The position numbers were made by a program, and so were the translations under genes. A stretch of 64,000 bases of DNA from Bilabrum cf. latius (lineage: Eukaryota > Bigyra: Bicosoecida > Bigyra > Bicosoecida): positions 682,001 through 746,000 of the forward strand of contig OZ237760.1 in NCBI GenBank assembly GCA_965178125.1. Direction: 5' to 3'. The notes below the pieces were generated by a model. It worked only from the letters and a program-made list of their open reading frames with translations. It was not told the origin of the DNA and made no database searches. Positions 12,011 through 22,334 of the stretch are shown piece by piece (position 1 is the first letter of the stretch; each line of letters starts with the position of its first letter).

Positions 12011-15000
12011 ATGGAGAGCAAAACCAATGACACCGACTCAAATGTTGTTCACACGGATCCGACAATCATAACTGTAGTAGATGGCAAGAAGTACGTGTCA
12101 GGCACCTCGCAGGACGCGATCGCAGCTCCGGCCCCTGCTAGTTCCCAGCCCCCGCACACGACAAGTTCAGCGAAAGGAACCCCGCAATTCAATGGATTGG
12201 AGGGGCCAATCATAGCAGATCCTACAGACGATGATGATTCGGACGACGATGACGAGGAGGACTACGGCTGCGCCGACTGGATCCCATCGGTTTGCAGGTG
12301 CTGCGGAATGGACCTTCCAGCCCGACGGAGAGCAGCCACGCTAGAAACTGACGCCGAGACATAGGATGAGGGCGATATAAAGCCGGTGCTTGCGCATTCA
12401 TCTCAAGTTTCTCCAATCAGGCGGCGCCACCGGGCCAGCCGTACATGCTTGTTCTGGCACTGGGTGGGGCTGCGCCTTATTCTTGGCCCGGAGGCAGATC
12501 AGGTGCGAAGGCGGGCCTCAGCCAAATCAAAGTTTGGAAATTTGTTGGGCGCGTCCTAGGCCAAGAAGCCGAACGCCAGCGGGCCGTGCATGGGGTGGAG
12601 CTGCGGAGGTCTGGGGACCACTCCGCTGGCAGAACCGGGGGTGTGCTCAGTTTTGACCGCCATGCTCACTCAACTGGGGCCATGGGCCATCGTCGCCATT
12701 TTCCTTGCGAGCGCGTCAGGATTGGTCTGGTTGGGTGGGCAGGAGGACGGGAGGCCTCTCCTTCAGCTGAGGGAGACGGCGGGGTGGCAGTGGCTTGCAT
12801 ACCTGGCGGTTGTCATCGCGGTGGTGCCTGTGCTACGGGTGCTAAACAACGCGCTGTTCCTGTGCGTGACACTCACGTCCAGCACCTGCGGCTGCTTCCA
12901 TTGCGCGTTTCACATGGGGGCTCTGGATGGGCCCCTGTGGCTGGGGGCGCTATCGGGGGTGCACTGGGCGGCATGGAACCTGACCATCAACAGGGACATT
13001 GACGGGGAGGCGGGGGCAGGAACGGAGCGGCTGCGGGACAGGATCGGAACGCTGCTCGTGCTGTCTGCTCTGTACCGAGTAGCGGTAGGGGTGCTGCAGC
13101 GGGTTGTGAGGGGGGGCGTCAATGTCGAAGGGTTGGCAGCCAAGATCGAGCGACTGATGGGGTCCATGAAGGCCGTGAAGCGACTGACGGCAGCCGCAGC
13201 CAATTGCACAAGGGAGAGAAGGAAAGCAAGGGCGGCGAGGAGGGCCGGCGTAGGAGCTGTGGGCACAGCGCTCGGCTCAACGGCATCTCTGCCCCCCGAG
13301 ACCTGGAACACCAACCGAGCCAGCAGTCTCATGTACGGGGGAGGCGCAGATTCTACGCTCGGCTATTCCGGGTCTCTCGCCCCTGGCACGCACCCCGCCA
13401 GCGGGAAATACGGCGGCGGCGGTGTCCGCGGGCACCGCCGGATTCCAAGCGAGTGGCGTCAGCAGGAAGCGTCGCCGCCTCTCGTGACAGGGAGCGAAGA
13501 TGGGGGGCTGGGGCGGACGGCTAGAGGCGGCGGTGCGGACAGCAGCGCGATGGGGCGCGGCGTAGCCAGTGTGATGAGTGGGAGGGCCAGCGTCCCGCAT
13601 GGCATGGTGATCGGCAGCAGCGCCATTCCGCGCCCACTAGCGATGGCACCGCCCTTGGCGGTACCTGCAGCCGGCAGCATGGGGGCTGCCTCAAGCAGCA
13701 GCGACGCGCTTGGGGCGATCCATCCATCCCCTCGTCGGGCTGTTCCGATCCAACACGACCGAGCCCACATGGACGCAGACGCGCAATCTGATCTACCCCC
13801 AGAGGAGGGCGGCGATGCACCGCCACCCAGCGTTGCCTCTGCGGGTGCAACGAGCAGTGTCCAAGAAGTGGCACCGGCACCGGCAACGGCTCGCGCCGCT
13901 GCCAACACATCAGCTCGGAGCCACTGGGGCCAAGCAGAGCACCAAGAGCCCGATAGCGCCCCTACAGCATCGCAGCGGGCCACCGGCATGACTGCTGAGC
14001 TTGACGCTCCCATGCCGCCGCGGCTCCCTGGCAGCAGCCTTGGGGCCGAAGCGCCTGTTGGCGCACTGCCCGGGCCTCCAAGCGCCGGCACAGGCCACCG
14101 TAGGTACGTGTCTGGAAGTGGCAATACCACAGGCAGCCAGCAGTATGGCACTCGCGACTTCACGGGTCTCTCTGCGTTTGCTGCTGGCACCCCGGCTCCA
14201 GTGGGACAGAGCGACCACCATGACCCACCGCCCAGCGGTCTTCGCATCGACTCGACGCATGGAGGAACCGACAGGAGGCAATAGCACGGTCATCATTGCG
14301 ATCGGCAGCAGCATCAGCAGCGGAAGGTCTACCACGAGAGTCAAACCAGCGCATTCTTGCCCCGCCGTGCCAGCGGCGGCATTTCTCCCGGTTCGACTTA
14401 GGCACAGCTTGCGGGACACGACCAGCAGATGAGTCAGATCGGGAGCCGGGGAAGCACCTCAATTCGGCAGCCCGCCAGCATGCCCTCTGTGGATTCGCTG
14501 CAGCTGGCCACGCAGGCGGCGCAGACCGGTGACCTGCAGGGAGTGCTTCGCTTCGTAGTGGTGGACCCTGTTTTGGTGCAGCTGACCGGTGATTCGCTGG
14601 TAGAGGTCACCTCCGCCTCGCAGATGAGGAAGCTGGCCAGCGCGGCCTTCCAGAGGCTGGACGCAAGGAGAACGGGTAGGGTCTCAGAAGAGATGCTCAG
14701 GAGGCTAGGCGGGCTCGAGTATGCCGAGGCGGAGGAGTGCGTGCAGCTGATGGAGGCGACCGCAACCAAGACGTTCACCCGTCGGGACGCAGTGCTGTTT
14801 GCGAATCGCGTGTGGTCCGAATGGAGAGGGCTGTCGCTGACCATGCAGGGGTACAGCAGCGCCAATGACGCGATTCGTCTCATTGCAGAGGTGCTCTTCG
14901 TGGTGGCTCTGGTCATCACGGCTCTCGTCGTGTTCGGTGCGGACGTGGGGCAAGTGCTTTTGACGTTCGGCACGGTGCTGGTTTCGACGTCATTTGCCGC

Positions 15001-16972
15001 GGGGGAACCCATCCGGAACGTACTTCAGAGCCTCATCTTCATCATCGGGTACCAGGCCTTCGACGTGGGCGACCGCGTGGTGATCGAAGGGCAGCCCACC
15101 TCGTACGTGCATGCCATCGGGCTGCTTACCTGCACCTTCCGCACGCTCACATCGAAGAAATACATGATCGCGACACATCGGTTGATCGACATGACCATTC
15201 AGAACCACCGGAGATCGCCCAAGGCACTCCTTGAGGTCCTCCTTAAGGTGGGCTGGAGGACGACCCCGGAGCAGCTGGACAAGCTTGTGACCGGTACGGT
15301 GGAGTGGGTGCGGCAGCGGCCCCACGTCTTTGACGCTCAGGTAGTGGAGGCGTACATCTATTCGTGCGACCCGGCAGCGGGCACAATCCTCGTGTCGTTC
15401 TGGGTGGGCCACCGGCTGAGCTGGCAGGAGGGTGTCACCATCTGGGCGGACATGTCTCGTCTCCTCGTTGCCATCAAGGAGATGATGATCGGGCTGGGGA
15501 TCGAGGTGGCCCAGCCGCCCCTACCAGTGGCCCTTGGCGCCCCGCAGGAGATCACCCCCTCGCTGGGTGTCGAATCCAGGGCGGCCCTTTTCGGCGGGTA
15601 GGACCGATTCACCGGGGCTGCGGCCATGCAGCAGCAGCAGCAGCAACACCAGTAGCAGGCGATGTTGCAGCAGCAGATGCAAATGATGCAGCAGCAGATG
15701 AATGCGCAGCAGCACATGCAACAGCAACAGCAGTTGCAGCACGAGCATCAATACCAGCAGTGGCACCAGCAACCCCCGCTTTGGACAGCTGTGGGCCAGC
15801 CCCCACCTGCTTCTCCTCCTGCAGGTACCCGTACTTAGGGCGGCTTGGTGGGTCTGCCGCTTGACCACAGCAGTCCCGGACAGAAGCAAGTAGAGACCTT
15901 CCGACAGCTCGGGGATGATCGTCCCACCGGTCTTGCAACAGCAGGGGACGCGTGGTCACCGCAAGGAGTCCGCAGCACCTAGCATCCGTGCAGCCCCTCG
16001 AATGCGGATGACCCCCTGGCCTCGCCGCCACAGAGAGCGATGCGTGGGCTGGGAGGGGCGGGGCGGAGCGGGGGCAAGCTTTTGCCCAAGCAAATCGGGG
16101 GCGAGGGTCCCAAACTGCTCTCGGCATTCAATCTGTCTCGCGGTTCCGTGGGTGCAGCGCACGGTGGCGCGCACAAGGAGCGGCGGCTGTCGAGCGGCGG
16201 TGCCTCGGAGGGCGGGCTGGTTCACGGGGGGGCGGAACGGGGCAGATCCGGCCTGCTGGACGACGGCGACTCGGTGTTCGAGCTTAGTGGCACGTAGATC
16301 AGGGGCAAGGGTACACCGCATGGCGGTGCGCTCAATGGGGAGCAGGCGAGCGGCGGCATGCGGGCCTCGGCATCCGACAGCGAGCTTCGCAGGCGGTCAG
16401 GCGGCCTCCAGCACGAAGAAGAGGAGGAGGGTTACAGGAAGCCGAGGAGCAGCATTCCTTTCGTCCAAGGGGATCAATAGCCTGCAGTGCCCCCACGGGG
16501 ACGGCTCGGCGTGCGACCGAATCTGCGAGCAGCTGCTCCAGCTGGTGCTCGGGTGGCCAGTCGATGGGGCAGTGCTCTCTCCGGCCCAATCCAGCGTCAG
16601 TCGCGCGGAGCAGATGCCTGGGGTAGACCCTCTGGCCAAGGTGGCGATAGAATTCATGATCGGAGAGGCAGGGATGCGGCGATGCTCGGTTCGGACGGAG
16701 ACGGTGCGAGCAGCGCTGCCACCGGGCCAGAGCCTCTCGTGCCGCCCGGAATGGAGGCGGAACCGGGCGGCGTGCTGCGGCGCCGCGCAGCGGCGATTCG
16801 CCGGACGGATCCGCGCGCCCTTGCCCGCAGTTTGGTTGACGTGAAGGCTGGCATGGCGGGCGGGACTCACTCCTGGGTGCAGCCGTACCACGAGCGGCAG
16901 GCTGTGTATCCGGACGTGAGGCAGGCAGACTTAGCTAGCGGTGGACGGGACAGGAAGCGAGGTGGACTTTGA
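12011..16972 (+). CDS. MscS-like (MSL) mechanosensitive channel with long Gln-rich C-terminus
   Basis: Tension-gated membrane channel of the MscS/MSL family, 1,653 aa, from the ATG at 12011 to TGA at 16970-16972. The frame crosses TAG at 12362, 12557, 14282, 14399, 15599, 15653, 15836, 15980, 16295 and 16478. The N-terminus is acidic (ADPTDDDDSDDDDEED). Hydrophobic segments lie at about residues 220-330, followed by a long Ser/Pro/Gly loop. An EF-hand-like helical stretch (about 875-940) precedes the pore region. The MscS core spans about 950-1165, with pore helix VLLTFGTVLVSTSFAAGEPI, then LIFIIGYQAFDVGDRVVI and the beta domain. This order, with extra N-terminal helices and an EF-hand-like segment, is that of eukaryotic MSL proteins. 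The tail starts near residue 1200 with a CAG/CAA tract that contains TAG 15653 between CAG codons. Plasma or organellar membrane cannot be decided. Confidence 0.88.
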
Positions 16973-17175
16973 TCGCACGGTATTATCATTTTTTCCCCTT
17001 CAATTGGTTGGGATTGCACAGAGCACCCTGCAAAGTACAGAAAATCGGATTTTATTGTAACGTGCAGTCTCCAAACGGAATCTGTCGGTGATGAAGACAA
17101 AGCAAACGGCAACTGCTCGAACGAAGGGATCCTTTCCGGCAGTGGCAGGCAATCGTAAGATCCAAACCATCTGCG
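16973..17175. other. Short intergenic spacer (MSL to zinc-finger gene)
   Basis: About 200 bases, AT-richer just after the MSL stop (a T-run near 16988). No coding signal; presumably the 3' UTR of the channel gene plus the promoter of the zinc-finger gene. Confidence 0.5.
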
Positions 17176-19107
17176 ATGTCAGGCAAGCGAGCTAGTAGCC
17201 AAGCGTAGTCAGGGCAGGGTAGGAGGGGCCAGGCGTCCAGCAAAGCCGTTTAGCGAACGCAGCAAGTGGCAGCCGGCGCACAGCTCGGCTCCAAGCGTGG
17301 GCGGCAAGGAATGCGATCCTCGCAAGCGCCATCAAGTGAATCATCTTTCAGCAGCCAAATGGTCTTCGCCCAGAGCCAACCAATGGGAACCCCTCAGAGC
17401 TCACAGCACATTTCTGCATCTGCTGGGTACCAGCATTTGATGTCAATGGGGCAGCACATGGGACATGGACCTGGCGGACACCAAGTAATTTTGGCAGGTC
17501 ATTCGGAAGAGGCTGCTCGACAAGCGCAAGGGATGATGCAAGGCGGAGCCTATCTGCAGCAGCAGCCGCTGCATCACCCCCACATGGGCATGCAGCCGCA
17601 GTATCCCCAGTCGAATCTGTTCCAGTTCCAAGCGAACTAGGCGGCCGCGATACTCGGCCAGGTCGACCCAACTTCCTTGCAGAGGCAGTCAAAACGCCTT
17701 CGTGTTGACGCTGCCGCCCAAAGGGCGCAGGAAGTGGCCGCTGCCGCTGCGCACCGAGCGAGCCTGGGCCAGCCGGGGAGGGCCGCCGAGGGCAGCTCGT
17801 CATCATCGTCTTCCTCTTCGTCTGGCGGTCCAAGGAGCGACGCAGCCGCCGCTGCCGCTGCGGCTGCTGCAGCGGTTGCTATCCAGAGCCGGGGCGGGGC
17901 GCGCGGGTAGGGACATGGACAGGGGCAGGCGCAGGCACAGGGTGGTGTGCCGGCAGGAGCCTACAGCCAGCAGCAGCAGCAGCACGTCTCGAAGAGGGAC
18001 GGATCCTTCGCGCCTTAGGCTCCCCCTGGCATGGCTGTGGCAGCGGGGGGAGTGGCGGGTGCAGGTGCAGGAACGCGCGGATCTCTCGGTGGCAGGGGGC
18101 AGCAGGGGCAGGGGCAGGGTCCGAAGGGCAAGCTGGGGCGACCCAGGCTGCCTGAGCCCCCGAAGAACGGCGCAGGCCTGTACATCTGCGTCACTTGCAG
18201 CAAGGAATTCAAGCTGGCTGGCAACCTGAGGCGGCACCAGGCCACGATGCACGGCGATCACAAGGATAGGCACAGGTGCCCCGAGTGCGGGAAGGCATTC
18301 AGCCAGCTGGGCAACCTAAAGAGACACGTGGCCACGGTGCACCGAAAGGAAAAGAATTACAAGTGTGACCAGTGCGGGAAGCTCTTCACGCAGCCCGGCA
18401 ACCTCCAGAGGCACAGGAGGGTCATGCACGCCGCGCTGATCGGAGGGGACGAAGCGGGCGCAGCTGCAGCCATGCCTCCACCGATGCTGCCCTGCCCCAA
18501 GTGCGGGAAGACCTTCAAGCAAGCGGGCAACCTGAAGAGGCACTTGGAGCACGTGCACGACACGAATAGGCCGCACGAGTGCGGGGTGTGCGGCAAGCGC
18601 TTCCACAAGGAAGGCAGCCTCAGGAGGCACTACAAGAGGCACACGCAGGCGGCGGGATCTGGCGAGGGCGTGGGCGCGGGCGGTCGTCGCTTCCTCGGGC
18701 TGATTCACCCGGATGCTGCTGCTGCTGCTGCTGCTGGCTCCGGGGCCAGTGCAGGTGCCGCCGCGGCCGCTGCTGCCGCTGCGAGTGCGAGCGCCAAGAG
18801 GAAGGCAGGAGGTGCAGCGCATTCAGGTGCAGCGGTGACGAGTCCCAGTGACGCGGCCGCCATCGCCAACTTCATGACGGCCCAGCGGCTCGGGGGTGCT
18901 GCACCGGCGATCGGGGCCCGGGGGGCTGCGCAGGGTGGGGCGGGTGCGGCTAGTCGGTCCAGTGGGAGGAACGCTTCGGGGTAGTCGTCTGGGCTGCCTC
19001 CTACAGCAGCGGCTGCTGCCGCAGCAGCTGCAGCAGCCGGCGCGGCGGCGGGTGCCCGCCTGGCCGCTTCTCAAAAGCCCGCCAAGAAGGCCCAGTCAGG
19101 CAAGTGA
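17176..19107 (+). CDS. C2H2 zinc-finger protein with five fingers and Gln/Ala-rich flanks
   Basis: Probable DNA-binding regulator, 643 aa, ATG at 17176 to TGA at 19105-19107. TAG is crossed at 17206, 17251, 17638, 17908, 18016 and 18982. The N-terminal 160 residues are rich in Gln, His, Met and Gly (transactivation-like), then Ser and Ala runs. Five C2H2 fingers lie at about residues 336-490. The first is CVTCSKEFKLAGNLRRHQ; three more have CGK-F-QxGNL-RH cores, and the last is CGVCGKRFHKEGSLRRHY. Linkers are short, and a 20-residue Ala/Pro-rich insert separates fingers 3 and 4. The near-identical GNLxRH helices suggest repeated binding of similar DNA triplets. After TAG 18982 the chain continues with poly-Ala and ends KKAQSGK. 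The start was chosen because it is the first ATG in the open frame. Confidence 0.85.
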
Positions 19108-19160
19108 CTGGACCGAGTCAGGCAAGTGACTGGACCGAGTCAGGCAAGTGACTGGACCGC
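19095..19160 (+). repeat. Three tandem 22-bp repeats spanning the stop codon
   Basis: Three copies of a 22-base unit starting GTCAGGCAAGTGACTG at 19095, 19117 and 19139. The first copy contains the last codons (Ser-Gly-Lys) and the TGA stop of the zinc-finger gene. The others lie in its 3' UTR. Confidence 0.9.
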
Positions 19161-19360
19161 TCATATGATTGCTTCCATTGTGTTTGTGTGTGATAGTTGC
19201 GGTGAATTAGAGCATGCTATCTCTCTTTCCGAGCGTTCTTGTCGCAATTGAAGTATTTGAAGATGAAGAAGGTCAATCCAATGTTGCCGTTGCGCCAGGA
19301 GGACGTAACTTGCACCGTATACGAGATCATTTTCCGCATCTAATCTAGAAGTTGGACGTC

Positions 19361-20002
19361 ATGGATGATGCATCAGCGGCTAGTATGGCCAGCAAAGCAA
19401 GAGAGTACGCGGAAAAGCATGGATTGATGCACTTGATAGCAGAATTGCAGCGCGGCATTTTGCTGGCTAAGCCCGAGCCCATGGATAGCATAGCTGATTG
19501 GCTCATTAAGGATATGAATAAGTTAAGGTCGCTTGCACCAGGTGAAGAGGTGGAAAGAGAAGGAAGCGGGGATACCGAGGAAGCAGCGCAGGCGTACCTC
19601 GAGAAGTATAGGATCCCACAGCTGATGGAAGAGCTGCTCGGCAGGGTTTTGTACAGCCAACCAGAGGACCCACACGCTCTCATGATTAAAGAGCTGGAAA
19701 AATTGCAGCGTAGGGTCGCGGGTGCCCGCCCACCTGGGTTTTTTAGCGACGACGACTTGCGGGGCGTGTTTACGCTATTTGACCCCACAGGGAAAGGGAA
19801 GATCAGCGAGAAGCAGGTTATCACCGGCTTTCAAGCCCTTGGAATCAGCGTGAAGGCAGAGAGTGGCGATGGCGATGCCGGAAAAGGAGCAGGTGCTGGA
19901 GAAGGCAAGGAGGCCGACGAGCCGTCCAGCGAGCCGACGGTCGACGAGGCCGAGTGGGTCCGCAGGGCGAGGCAGGAGCTGTCCCATCACTCTGTTTTGT
20001 GA
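19361..20002 (+). CDS. EFCAB10-like protein with two RIIa/DPY-30-like docking domains and one EF-hand
   Basis: Small cytosolic protein of 213 aa, ATG at 19361, TGA at 20000-20002, no in-frame TAG. Two copies of a dimerisation/docking-like helical pair are visible. The first, at about residues 12-55, contains AREYAEKHGLMHLIAELQRG; the second, at about 75-118, contains AQAYLEKYRIPQLMEELLGR. A single EF-hand follows near residues 128-150 (FTLFDPTGKGKISEKQ). Its loop has Lys at position 5 and Gln at position 12, so calcium binding is doubtful. One docking domain plus a degenerate EF-hand is the EFCAB10 plan, a family linked to cilia and radial-spoke-type structures. The duplicated docking domain is unusual. 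The C-terminus is acidic. Confidence 0.75.
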   Translation: MDDASAASMASKAREYAEKHGLMHLIAELQRGILLAKPEPMDSIADWLIKDMNKLRSLAPGEEVEREGSGDTEEAAQAYLEKYRIPQLMEELLGRVLYSQPEDPHALMIKELEKLQRRVAGARPPGFFSDDDLRGVFTLFDPTGKGKISEKQVITGFQALGISVKAESGDGDAGKGAGAGEGKEADEPSSEPTVDEAEWVRRARQELSHHSVL

Positions 20003-20526
20003 CATTCCTTTCGCAAAGGCGTGCTTGCAGGCTGAAAAAGGTTCGATTTGAGCGCAGATAGGCTGTTTATGTTCAGCAGACATGCCACCAAAGACCGCCA
20101 CGGCTTCAAGGGTTCGTTTACAAGAGAAAACTACCACTGGACCACTGGATGGGCCGGTGCACATCTACACTAGCAGGGTGATGCGCAGTCAAGCACGCCC
20201 ATCGGCCCGCATAGCCTCCAATTTAGCACCCCATGGCCGCCTACGCCTCTGGCAGCCAGTAGACACGAGCCGGCACTGCAGACGATTGCAAAGGCAGAAA
20301 TGCCAACCGTGCCTATGCCCCTCGCCTCCACACCCACCAACCCACCCCCTTTGGCTCATCTTCCCAGTACCCCTTCCAACCGGCAATCATGGCGCCTCGC
20401 CGAAACAGCTCGACTTCAGCGCGCACGCTCCCGCACCACACCCTCTTACCGCAGCCACCTTTCGCTTTGCCACCAATCACATCTGTGCAACTACTATTAT
20501 ACCATCTACCGCGTGCTTGCTTGCAA
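20003..20526. other. Convergent intergenic region (EFCAB10-like / EF-Tu)
   Basis: About 520 bases between the two converging stop codons, expected to hold both 3' UTRs. A plus-strand ORF starts at an ATG at 20082 but runs into the antisense strand of the EF-Tu gene and resembles no known family, so it is not called. Confidence 0.5.
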
Positions 20527-20761
20527 TCACTCGTGGATCTTGCTCACGATCCCGGCCCCCACAGTGCGGCCCCCCTCCCGCACAGCGAACTTCAGGCCCT
20601 CCTGCATGGGCACGGGCATCTGCAGGGTCACCGTCAGGGTGGCGTCGTCACCGGGCATGACCAGCTCCACGTCGTCTCCGAGGGAGTCAATCTTGCCGGT
20701 GACGTCAGCGGTGCGGAAATACAGCTGGGGGGAGTACCCCTTGACGAATGGGGTGTGGCGG

Positions 20762-20792
<31 letters not shown>

Positions 20793-21819
20793 TTGCGTCA
20801 AACTTGGTGTGCTGCTTCACGCTGTCGGGCTTGGCCACGACCTGCCCTCGCTTCACGTCGTCCCGCTTGAGTCCTCGCAGCAGGATACCGACGTTGTCCC
20901 CGGCCTGCCCCTGGTCCAGCTGCTTTCGGAACATCTCCACACCTGTGCATGTGGTCCTGATCGGGTCTGCCTTGAGGCCAAGGATCTCGATGTCGTCTCC
21001 CACGTTGATCACTCCGGTCTCCACGCGCCCCGTCACCACGGTCCCTCGCCCAGAGATGGAGAACACGTCCTCCACAGGCATAAGGAAATCCTTCTCTAGC
21101 TCCCTTGGCGGCAGGGGGATGTACTCGTCCACGTGGTTCATCAGCTCCAGCACCCTGTCCTTGCCGATCTCGTCCTTCTCCCCCTGCAGGGCCATGAGCG
21201 CGCTTCCCTGCACGATGGGCACGTCGTCTCCGTCGAAGTCGTAGAAGGAAAGCAGGTCACGGATCTCGATCTCAACCAGCTCTAGGAGCTCCTCGTCGTC
21301 CATCTGGTCCAATTTGTTCATGAAGACAACTAGGGCGGGGACGCCCACCTGCTTGGCAAGCAGGATGTGCTCCCGGGTCTGGGGCATGGGCCCGTCTGGC
21401 GCGCTCACCACCAGGATGCCGCCGTCCATCTGCGCCGCGCCGGTGATCATGTTCTTGACGTAATCTGCGTGGCCTGGGCAGTCCACGTGGGCGTAGTGCC
21501 TATTGGCCGTCTCGTACTCCACGTGGGCGGTGTTGATGGTGATGCCGCGTGCTCGCTCCTCGGGAGCCCCGTCGATTTCGTCGTATGCCTTTGCCTGGGC
21601 CGCGCCGCCGTCCGCGGCCTGTGACAGGACGGTGGTGATGGCTGCCGTCAGCGTGGTCTTTCCGTGATCTACGTGGCCGATTGTGCCGATGTTGGCGTGA
21701 GGCTTCTTGCGCTCGAACGAGCACATGCCGCGCTGGGACGACGCCAGGGCCGAGCGGCCAGCTGCAGCAGGGAGGGGAGAGTGGAGAACAAAGTTGCAAA
21801 ACATAGAAATACCACTCAT
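20527..21819 (-). CDS. TUFM: Mitochondrial-type elongation factor Tu
   Basis: GTPase that delivers aminoacyl-tRNA to the organellar ribosome. 430 aa, ATG at 21819, TGA at 20527-20529, no intron and no in-frame TAG. GTP-binding motifs: G1 GHVDHGKT, G3 DCPGH, G4 NKLD, G5 GSAL. The effector region [13 protein letters not shown] and the domain 2/3 signatures ([12 protein letters not shown], near the C-terminus [11 protein letters not shown]) are present. About 35 N-terminal residues before [20 protein letters not shown] are Ser/Ala/Arg-rich and look like a mitochondrial presequence (a plastid target is a weaker alternative). The lack of TAG in this conserved, probably well-expressed gene contrasts with its neighbours. 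Confidence 0.95.
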
Positions 21820-22334
21820 GAATTATATGCTGACACTAATGGCGCGCATCGTGGGGAGCGGCTACCAGCAGTCCGTTGCTGGCATCGAGGCACATGTAAG
21901 TTCCGTATTCCCACTACCAGTGCAGGCAGCCAAAAAACCTCGAACGGACCAGTGCCAATATGAGTGGCTATGGAGGAAACACGGACTTGGTGGTTTGGGC
22001 AGACACAGCTAGGGCAGCCAGCAATGCTCCTGTGCAATCTCCACATCAGCCCAACGTCAAGTCGACGACTGCCCACTCAACCACAAGCCGTGACACCTAG
22101 CTTTCTCACCAACGCTTCGCATCATACGAGCGGATGCATTCACGGCGCGACGGGCGAGCATAATGCCTGTACGAGTCGTAGAGATGCGCGCAAACCCGGT
22201 GGCCTCTGGGGAAATTTGATCGGATTTTTGGGCTCGAGTAGCGTTCGATTTCAAACCAGGTGCAACTGCTAGTATCGGGCTGCTCCTGAGTTCAAATCGA
22301 AACCATAGGCATTTGTACCAGTGCTGTGTAGCCT
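21820..22334. other. Divergent intergenic region (EF-Tu / CYB5R4-like)
   Basis: About 515 bases between two divergent start codons, presumably both promoters. No conserved element or RNA gene was recognised. Confidence 0.5.

Noticed and set aside
20082-20660. 192-codon plus-strand ORF starting MPPKTATASR
   Set aside because: It runs into the antisense of EF-Tu, has no recognisable domain, and lies in the expected 3' UTRs of two converging genes.
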